Below, piece after piece: positions 1-7,383 of a stretch of 64,000 bases of DNA. Position 1 is the stretch's first letter. The number at the start of each line of letters is the position of its first letter. The position numbers were made by a program, and so were the translations under genes. The notes under the pieces were generated by a model, which ran no database searches, was not told the DNA's origin, and saw only the letters and a program-made list of their open reading frames with translations. The stretch comes from Leishmania infantum JPCM5 (taxonomy: Eukaryota > Euglenozoa > Kinetoplastea > Trypanosomatida > Trypanosomatidae): contig NC_009409.2 of assembly GCF_000002875.2 (NCBI RefSeq), positions 62,001 to 126,000 on the forward strand, read 5' to 3'.

Positions 1-800
1 ACAACAAAAAGGCAAACTCAGCAAGACACGCTGCGTTGGCGTTGGTTTGTTGCGTGTATCGCAGGCTCACCACGGTGGCGTCAGCGGTCACGGCCATGAG
101 TGGGTGGACCCGAGAACGAAAAACAGGAAAGACGGAGGAGAAGGCGGAGAGATGACGCGCTGAAGAATCGTCAGACAGAGGATGCGCAGACGCATGTGCG
201 CACCTGCTGACCGGTGTGAATGCGAAGGGAGAGGAAGGCACGTGCACCGGTCACAAGTGACGAGGGCAACACAGCGAAGGCCCGGGTTGAGGAAAGCAGA
301 GGGCTGCAGGCACCGGAGGAGCACCAAGTGGCCCTCACTCCGCCACACACGTACACACACCGCTAGAAGGGGCCGATGTAGTCCTATCCTCCTCTGCCTC
401 GACCCCATCGGCTCGACTCGGCTCCCCACGGTGTCCATCAAAGGAGTATCACACATCTCTCGATGGGCCGGAGGGATCTACAGGTGCAATACGTTTTCCG
501 TGTCTGGATGTGCATATTTTGGTTACGGAACGGTGGCCGTCCACCAATGTGATAGTAGGACTCCATGCACAGGCACAAACGAGCAGGCGGTTGCACACGC
601 ATAAACATGCCGTCTCCCCGCCGATAGCGCACACGCACACACCAACTGCACGACTTACAATGTCCTGCATCGACAGGGATACGAAGACAGACCTCACACA
701 CACACACACAACCGGTGCGCCAAGGAGCAGGAGAAGAGCGAGTGAGGGCACGCGGTTGGGGGGGAGGGAGGAGGGAGACGAGCAGTGTCCCGCGTCGCAT
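1..800. other. Intergenic / 3' UTR region, no gene seen
   Basis: This lies downstream of the leftmost gene on the minus strand and probably carries its 3' untranslated region. It holds short CA-rich tracts near 345-360 and 697-711 and a G-rich stretch near 755-778. Open frames here are short, rich in Cys/Thr/His from simple repeats, and unlike protein. Confidence 0.6.
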
Positions 801-2942
801 TCAGTTCGGACGTGGGCGAGGGAAGTTGCGCCCTTGGTAGCCGCCACCACCACCCCGCCCAGGGCCGCCACCGTGACCATGACGATTGCGACTGCTGTTG
901 CCGTTCCCGCCGCCGTGACCTTGGTGGTGACCCGATTGTGTGCGAGCCGTCTTTGTGAACTCCGCGTACATCTCCGTCTGCGTTTGTGTGCCGTCGGTTT
1001 GCAGCACTCGCTGAAGCACCATCGGCGGTGCCGTCCGCATGCGATGCTGCAGCCGCTTCGTGTCCCGCTCGAAGCCGGCTGTGAAGAGTGACTCGGCCAC
1101 ATCCACCGGTGGCGCAAAGGTGAACGCGGGTGCCTCGTCGTCGGAGAACTCGTCTTCATCGTCGCTGGGTAAATCCTCGTCGTCCACCTCACTCTCGCAC
1201 AGCAAGAACCCCGGGTACTCGTTCTGCAGGCTAATGCGCGGGTCCGCCGGCCGCGGGGGAGGGTTGAAGGGAGGTGCCACCTTGTCTGTGAAGCGGTGGC
1301 ACATGTCAATCACGTCGCCCATCTCGATCCACGCAATGGGAAGCCGGTGAATGTTCTCGCCGAATATGCGAAACAGGTTGCCCACCGACACATCCACCGC
1401 CTTCACCTCCGCGTCCGCGACCTCCTCCACACCCTTCTTGGCCAGCCAGCAGTCTCGCACAACCCTCATCGCCTTCATGATTGGTGCAAACTGCCGCGTC
1501 GAGCCGAGGCGGAAGCGCCTCACTGCCGCCGCACGCTCGAGGCAGTCGGCGAGTGCATCGAGGTCTCCGTCGTCGCACGCCTCCCGCAGCGACAGCACAC
1601 GCTTCGCCGCGTGCGCCAGCTCTGCAATGGGGCCACGCCCCTCCGCGTCGTCCTGCAGACCCAGCGCAATCTGGGCCGTGATGCACTGGCGACAGTTGTA
1701 GTGACGCGCGAAGTTGCGGCCGCGCACCACCTTTGAGCACGCCGGGCACTGTAGTGACCTCCACGTCGCCTCATCAGCATTCTTGTCGTTCGTCAGACGC
1801 ACAATCCACTGGCCGCCCTCGTTTACCAGACGGAAAGTGGGGGAGTGGATCAGCAAGAACTCGCGCACGTTGCCGAACTCCGCGACCGCCTCCCTGTTCG
1901 CCAGCGTTGAGATGCGACTCACAAGCACATCCAGCTCTACCGCGCCACCGCACGCCGCGACAGCATCCCGAATGAAGCGCACACCGAGAGGAAAGTTGCC
2001 GCGCTTCACGCCATGTTCGTCGCGCGGAAACTCCAACGGCATCTGAATGTCCGAGAAATCCGGGTACGACCCGTCGGCCCCTTCCGCGCTGCTGCCGAAT
2101 GTGCTCGTACCCGCGTGCGTGCCGGTCGCGGCGCTGGCAGTGTCCTGGCGCACGCGCTTCAGCATTTCGTGCTCCTGCTTGCGGTCCTGCTCCTCGCGGC
2201 TGCGCTCCATCATCTCACGCAGGCGCTTGCGACGCGCCTCCTGGTAGTTCTCCATGTAGCCCTCTGGTAGTGCCTGCATGAAGCCCCGCGGTGCGTTTGC
2301 GTCGGGCCGCATCTCCGGCACGACAATCTCGACGGGGCGGGATGGCGCATAGCTGCTCGACACGCTCATCGCCATTTGGCTGTCCACCGTCTTCACCTGC
2401 AGTGAGTGTTTGTGCTCAGCGGAGCGCTCAACAGCGATGGCCTTAGTCGTAAAAGCCCCATTGGTGCGGAGGGCCTTGGAATGCACTGTGAGAGCGGTGC
2501 TGCCACGCAGCTTACGCTGCGCATGCTGTTTGTTGCTTTCCTTGGCCGGACCGCTCGCCTTCGCGTCTTCGCCGAGCTGTAGCAGGATGAGGGACACCAT
2601 TGTTTGCCCAAAAGTGACCGACAGCGAGCTCTTCAAGAGGGTCGCGAAGTCTTGCCACTCGTCCGAGGTGCGCGTAGGCGCGTAGTGAGTGCACAAGTGG
2701 ATCAGCATCGGGCGCAGCGCGTCACCAAAAAGTGTGTGCTGCTTTGCCAGCCGGTCCACGAGAAACCACAGCATCAGCCGCTGGGCCCCAGCCGAGGTGG
2801 ACAGCGTGTTTTCCAGTGCATCGAGCAGCTCATTCACGTTGCCGAGGTGCGCCTCGCACTGCCTAGCGATAGCGGTGACCTGTGCGTGTGTAGTGGTGTC
2901 TGAGATGCCGGCGATGGCGTCGCACGCCCCCGAGAGGGACAT
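801..2942 (-). CDS. CID-like / zinc-finger / RGG-tailed putative RNA-processing protein
   Basis: A 713-residue protein. Residues 1-125 are helical, with a Leu-rich segment at 55-90 whose pattern resembles the CID (RPR) fold that binds the RNA polymerase II tail in factors such as Pcf11; this is a pattern match only. Residues 230-266 are a charged coiled coil. Residues 318-383 look like a small winged-helix-type domain ending in a Val-rich strand. A zinc-binding motif follows, with C399, C402, H414 and C417 or C420. A very acidic stretch lies near residue 590, and the last ~45 residues are a Gly/Arg/His-rich RGG tail. The open frame runs upstream to 3602, but that part is Arg/Pro/His-rich and UTR-like, so the ATG at 2942 was chosen. 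A role in mRNA 3'-end processing or another RNA-binding role is inferred. Coding is very likely; function is uncertain. Confidence 0.8.
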   Translation of the reverse strand: MSLSGACDAIAGISDTTTHAQVTAIARQCEAHLGNVNELLDALENTLSTSAGAQRLMLWFLVDRLAKQHTLFGDALRPMLIHLCTHYAPTRTSDEWQDFATLLKSSLSVTFGQTMVSLILLQLGEDAKASGPAKESNKQHAQRKLRGSTALTVHSKALRTNGAFTTKAIAVERSAEHKHSLQVKTVDSQMAMSVSSSYAPSRPVEIVVPEMRPDANAPRGFMQALPEGYMENYQEARRKRLREMMERSREEQDRKQEHEMLKRVRQDTASAATGTHAGTSTFGSSAEGADGSYPDFSDIQMPLEFPRDEHGVKRGNFPLGVRFIRDAVAACGGAVELDVLVSRISTLANREAVAEFGNVREFLLIHSPTFRLVNEGGQWIVRLTNDKNADEATWRSLQCPACSKVVRGRNFARHYNCRQCITAQIALGLQDDAEGRGPIAELAHAAKRVLSLREACDDGDLDALADCLERAAAVRRFRLGSTRQFAPIMKAMRVVRDCWLAKKGVEEVADAEVKAVDVSVGNLFRIFGENIHRLPIAWIEMGDVIDMCHRFTDKVAPPFNPPPRPADPRISLQNEYPGFLLCESEVDDEDLPSDDEDEFSDDEAPAFTFAPPVDVAESLFTAGFERDTKRLQHRMRTAPPMVLQRVLQTDGTQTQTEMYAEFTKTARTQSGHHQGHGGGNGNSSRNRHGHGGGPGRGGGGGYQGRNFPRPRPN

Positions 2943-4372
2943 GGTGCGGGGGGATATGCAAAGGAAGCAAAGAAGTAAGCCGCTCCTGTGTTGACTCGCA
3001 AACGCACGCGTCCTTGGTGGGGGTGATTCGGGTGATGCGCGGGTGTTTCTTCGCGGCGGCGCGCACGCACAGCGCCAGTGAGGCCGCGGTTTGATGGCGA
3101 TGCGACGAGGCAAAAGCAAGGCGATACGAAGCAAAAAGGACGGAAGAAAATAGGAGCATGGAACGTCGGAGGTGCGACGCGAGGAAACGGGGCAGAGACG
3201 AACGTGGGCAGCGAGACGCTTTCCGCCATTTGCGTGAACGAGCGGGAGAAAGAAGAGGAGCGCCGACAACGCAGAAACGGCGAGGGTAGGGAGGACCACG
3301 ACGACGCCCCTGCCACAAGAGCGATGCCTCTGCCCAGGAGCTGCTGGCTGGCGTAGCGAGACGAGAGAACAAGCTCGTGCACACCCTTGCGTGAATGATA
3401 CAGAGCGGGTAGACTGGTTGTTGTGCGCAGGGGTCGTGGCCAGGGGCGCCGTGACGGCGTTATGTGTTTGTTTGTTTGTTTTGGGGGTGGACAGCACTTG
3501 TGTCACAGAAGCAAGCGAGATGGTGGACGTCGATTGAAAGCACGTAATATGCGCACGTCGGAGCAAGAAAAAAAGCCAAGGAGGCAGTGAAAGCGAAGAC
3601 AAACAACAACGAAAAAAAAAGAAGCAAAGCAGCGAACAGCACCCCTTCCCTTTTGGTGTGTGTGTGTGTGTCTGTCTGTCTGTCTGCCTGTGTGCGTGCC
3701 TTCACCTCTCATCGACTCGCTACGGACACCACCCAATCGCCACCGCTGCTTCCTCTGCACCCTACTTTTGTCCTCCTCCACACGTGTATCTTCTCGTTGA
3801 CAGCCAGCGGGGCAGGAGAGGTGGTCAGTGCACTGATGGACTTGCGTCTGCATAAGTGTGTGCTTGTCTTCCGAGATGTGTGAAGAGGCTGTACATGAGG
3901 GAGACCGAGGGGTAAGGGAGGAGCGCACGAAGAGGGAGGAAGAGAGCGTTGGCAAGTGCCCAATGTGGGCACATATGATGTACGGGTATCCGCAGCACCA
4001 AGAAAGCATAAAGATAACGAGACAAGGAGAGGGCCACACCGTCACCTGCCTTCCCCTCCCTCTCTACGCCGCCTCGCCCTCCTCACTCCTCAAGCAGCTA
4101 CGGATACTCAACAAACGGAGAGAAAAGAAACCAAAAAAAAAGGCAACACTACGCACATGCAGCAGAGCGCGATGGTGATGGCAGACGGAGATGCTCCAGA
4201 AGACGAGACGGCCACGGGCGTCGCAGGAGGACGTGGAATGCAGATGTCAGGTGCACCCGCAGTCCCCAGAACAAAAACGAGCAAACACAAAGATGTGTTG
4301 CAGACAGACCACCGCAACGATCCTTTAGCCCGGCAACTCCTCGCCTCTACCTCCACTCTCACCTTCCCGTCA
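2943..4372. other. Intergenic region with TGTT and TG/TCTG simple repeats
   Basis: It spans the 5' side of the CID-like gene and the 3' side of the phosphatase gene. It contains a (TGTT)n tract near 3465-3482, an A-rich run near 3603-3630, and a compound (TG)n(TCTG)n tract near 3655-3690. The purine-rich stretch 3090-3300 is a polypyrimidine tract on the coding strand, suitable for trans-splicing of the gene at 2942. No gene was recognised. Confidence 0.55.
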
Positions 4373-5359
4373 CTAGGGAGCAGCAGTGGTGCCGTGATGG
4401 CGCGTCTCGTGTGTATGATGATGGTGGCCCCCTCCATTGTGATGGTGACCGTCTGCCTTGTTGGTGTCGAGAAGGCACCTCAACTGAGCAAAGCGGAAGG
4501 GAAACTCCTCGGCAAAACGCCTCTGCGATGGCGACGGGTTCACCTGGACACGCTTCTGCTGAATGAGCTCCACGGCCTCGGCAAACGGCATGCCGCCGCA
4601 GGTGGTGAGGTAGCACATCGTCACCATCCAGCTTCGGCCTTTCCCGGCTTTGCAGTGCACGTAGACGGTCTGCTTGCGCTGTTTGATGCATGCCTCCATG
4701 CGCATCACCGCCTCGGCGACAGCCGCCAGGGGCGCGTTGGCCGTTGTGTCCGCCATAGGGACGTGCATGTAGTCCACCTGCGGGTTGACAAGTTTGCGCC
4801 ACTCTGCCTCCTTGGCGAATTGAATGACGTTCATGCCAAACCCGTTAAGTTCCTCCTCTTCGAGGCACGCAATGACGAGCCCCAAAGTCTGGTTTCGCTC
4901 GTCTAGCTGAGCTCGAAGCTGCGACAGGTGATCACCGCTACTGCCGACCTGTGTCACGACGGGGATGGCACCGAGCACCACGTTCTCCGTGATCCAGTTC
5001 CAGTGCAAGAAGTCCGTCGTCACCCCAGTGACTCTTCCTACGTAGCCCGGCAGCGCGGTGGCCATGAGCGAGCCCCAAAAGTAGGCCGCCTTTCCCGCGC
5101 GTGAGAGGGTCGCCGACGTGCTCCATTCTCCTTCCTCCAAGGTTGTGGTACTGCCACCGTTCGCCTGTGCTCGGGTGCCTGCACGCAGCAGCCGCTTTCC
5201 TTCTTCGAGGAAGGCGTGGTGTCGACGCTTTAGCTGAGACAGCTCAAGGCTCTCGGCCTCCGTCAGACTTCCCCCGCCATCGGCGCGCTGCTGGAGGAGG
5301 CCCAGCCGCGACTCCTCCTCTTGTGTAAAGGGGCGACTCTCCTCCACAGCCGACTGCAT
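4373..5359 (-). CDS. PTPMT1-like dual-specificity phosphatase with His-rich tail
   Basis: A 328-residue protein with the Cys-based phosphatase signature HCKAGKGRS at residues 235-243, giving nucleophile C236 and phosphate-binding R242. D204 in an upstream loop is the likely general acid. The segment around residues 119-133 (W-N-W-I followed by LGAIP) is the hallmark entry strand of PTPMT1 (PTP localized to mitochondrion 1), which dephosphorylates phosphatidylglycerophosphate in cardiolipin synthesis. The N-terminal ~60 residues are a helical extension. The C-terminus is a His-rich tail of about 25 residues, which the family usually lacks. The frame continues upstream of 5359 only through a TTG codon next to a poly-G tract, so the ATG at 5359 was taken. 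Family assignment is confident; the substrate is inferred. Confidence 0.88.
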   Translation of the reverse strand: MQSAVEESRPFTQEEESRLGLLQQRADGGGSLTEAESLELSQLKRRHHAFLEEGKRLLRAGTRAQANGGSTTTLEEGEWSTSATLSRAGKAAYFWGSLMATALPGYVGRVTGVTTDFLHWNWITENVVLGAIPVVTQVGSSGDHLSQLRAQLDERNQTLGLVIACLEEEELNGFGMNVIQFAKEAEWRKLVNPQVDYMHVPMADTTANAPLAAVAEAVMRMEACIKQRKQTVYVHCKAGKGRSWMVTMCYLTTCGGMPFAEAVELIQQKRVQVNPSPSQRRFAEEFPFRFAQLRCLLDTNKADGHHHNGGGHHHHTHETRHHGTTAAP

Positions 5360-6175
5360 CCCGTTTCGTTGCGCCCTCACGACAAGATGATGGCGGGGGG
5401 GGGACAAGGGAAGGATGGCGCCCTCAAGCGACTCGGCGGCGTGAGCTCCCGTCGCGCTCGCCGTTTCTCAGTGCAAAGGCTAAATCAGAAAAGATATGCG
5501 ATTGTGTGTGTTCTAGGACACACAGTGCCCACCCAGCAGTGCAATGGTCGATGTTGGCACAAGGTGGTGCTTGAGTACACGCATGCAGCCAGATGACTGA
5601 TCTGACCTGCGGTGAGGATGGGCTCAGCACAAGGTGAGAGACAAGGATGAAAGAAGCGAAAGATGATAAGCAGCAGTGTGTGTGTGTGGAAGGGGAAGGG
5701 AGGGTTTTGCTAGCGCGAGGCATAAACACGGACGCAGAGGCAGGAGTCGATACAATCCTGGAGAGAAGGAGCGCAGAGCGCAGATGCACGCGGAGCGCTT
5801 GAGAGAGAAAGGAAGCGGTGCGAGGTCAGGGCGGAAGCACACGCTCCCGATTTCGCTCTGCCCTGTACCGCTTCTCTCGCCTCTCCCCCCCCCCCGCCTT
5901 CCCCACCTCGAACCTCTTCCTCTAACTTTCTTTTCAACGCTTCTTGTGTGGCAGAACAAGAACTGCAGCGGCTCTTGTGCGCCATGAGGCACTGCTGTAG
6001 CTCATTTCTCGCTGCTGCGCCTTCGCTTTCGCCTCTCTAGAGGAAGAGGAAGAGGAAGGGCAGGTAAGTTTCTGGAGCCACCTAGGCTAAAACATACAGA
6101 CAGACGCGCCCTTCCCCCTCCCAAAGTAAGGAGAGACCGGTGCTGAACAGTTGCACTACAAATGGCGCCGCTGTG
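5360..6175. other. Intergenic region, no gene seen
   Basis: It contains a TG tract near 5675-5690, a C11 run near 5886-5896, and a purine (GGAAGA)n stretch near 6040-6060. It separates the Bud13 stop from the phosphatase start and presumably holds a 3' UTR and a splice-acceptor region. Confidence 0.55.
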
Positions 6176-6736
6176 TCAATCCACGGGGCCACGTCCGCGC
6201 ACGACGCCGTCCCAGCGAAACCCAGGCGCGATCCCGTACACGTTGTGGTACGGTTTACGCTCTGCTGCCGAGTGCGGCGTGTCCTCCGTCGGCGCGTACT
6301 GAGACAGCAGCTTATCCGTGCAGCTCCTCTGTTTGCAGATGTAGTCAAGCGGCACAAAGAGCACATTCAGCAGCTCTGCAGAGAACAGGCCCTTGTACTC
6401 GGCAGGAACATCCTCATCCTCTTCAAAAAACAAGTGTGACTTGGGCGCAATGGCACCGCTCAGATGCCCTGCTGCCGACGCGTCCGCTGCGCTTCTCGCC
6501 ACCTCAGCGGGGTCGTCAGCCTCGACGTATGTCGCTGGATCCGGTGCCCTGCCGCTCGCTTGTGTCTCCGCTACGTCGCTCGCTCCCTCTCCGTCTTCCA
6601 GGGTGGGCACCTCGTCCGTCGGGAAGCGCGCGCTCGTGGCGTGCTGGAGAAGTGGGGAGCTCAAACGGAGTGCAACATACTCGTCTTCGTCATCCTCGCT
6701 GTCGAGGCGACGTCTCTTTGCCGGGGCACCGCTCAT
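6176..6736 (-). CDS. BUD13: Bud13-like pre-mRNA splicing factor of the RES complex
   Basis: A 186-residue protein whose C-terminus (residues 168-180) has the sequence YGIAPGFRWDGVV, close to the diagnostic Bud13 C-terminal motif (x-I-x-P-G-Y-R-W-D-G-V-D-R-S-N-G-F-E in other eukaryotes). The N-terminus has a basic KRRR patch followed by an acidic Glu/Asp cluster at 11-20. The middle is low-complexity, and residues 100-145 may be a short folded helix. Bud13, with Snu17 and Pml1, forms the retention-and-splicing (RES) complex on the activated spliceosome. The protein is much shorter than fungal or animal Bud13 because most of the low-complexity N-terminus is missing, yet it keeps the motif used for assembly. 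The ATG at 6736 is the natural start. Confidence 0.88.
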   Translation of the reverse strand: MSGAPAKRRRLDSEDDEDEYVALRLSSPLLQHATSARFPTDEVPTLEDGEGASDVAETQASGRAPDPATYVEADDPAEVARSAADASAAGHLSGAIAPKSHLFFEEDEDVPAEYKGLFSAELLNVLFVPLDYICKQRSCTDKLLSQYAPTEDTPHSAAERKPYHNVYGIAPGFRWDGVVRGRGPVD

Positions 6737-7383
6737 CGGTGCATAAGGCGAGGGTGGGCCGGTGGGACGCCTTTTTTGTGTGGGATACCTCCCTGTTACC
6801 GTGCGTGGAGACCCTTCACGCTGTGCGTCCCGTTTGCTGAGTCGCTGCCGTGGACGCGCGCGTGTACGAAGTCGCTGAGCTGATCAACACGAGGACGTAA
6901 GGCCCACATGCGCTCCCGCAGAAGCTAGCGAAGCGCACAAGAAGAGGTGAGGGGGACAAGAGGAGAAAGCGCGCAGCAGACGAGTAGAAGAGGGGGGGGC
7001 GCAGCCGCAGAGACAGAGGTGGCGTCCACAGGAAAGGGCGGTGAGTGAAGACGGAAGGTGCGTCGACCACGTGGCCGTGGCCAGCTGAGACAGTGCTACG
7101 GTAGCACACCTCCGTCCTCATCATGAGCGACAGCAGAGTACCGGCACTGACTACGAGTGCGCCTACTGAGAGGAAGCTGATGAGACAGAGAGAGAGAGAC
7201 ACGCGAGCTTGGTCTTGGTACAAACGCGGTGGTAGAGGGTCGACAACGCACCAACGCAGAGCGGTACACGAGCCACTCGAAGATATGCCGAGTGAGCAAG
7301 TGCATCACCGCCATCTAAAGGAAATGACGAGGCAAGGGCTGCACAAGACAGAGAGGACGAGATGGGCACACAGACGACTTGGT
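6737..7383. other. Intergenic region, no gene seen
   Basis: Apart from the candidate splice acceptor at 6925-6969 it contains a G8 run near 6993 and an (AG)n tract near 7186-7200. It presumably holds the 3' UTR of the kinesin-like gene. Confidence 0.5.
6925..6969 (-). promoter_or_regulatory. Candidate trans-splice acceptor for the Bud13 gene
   Basis: On the coding strand a pyrimidine-rich tract (purines on the plus strand, 6936-6969) is followed by AG (plus-strand CT at 6925-6926), about 190 nt before the Bud13 ATG. This is the usual layout of a trypanosomatid spliced-leader acceptor. It is a positional guess without transcript data. Confidence 0.3.

Noticed and set aside
449..1309. 286-codon minus-strand frame overlapping the end of the CID-like gene
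   Set aside because: It is an alternative frame of the CID-like gene's C-terminal region plus spacer.
3956..4906. 316-codon plus-strand frame
   Set aside because: It is antisense to the phosphatase gene over most of its coding-like part and starts in simple spacer; the minus strand has the catalytic motif.
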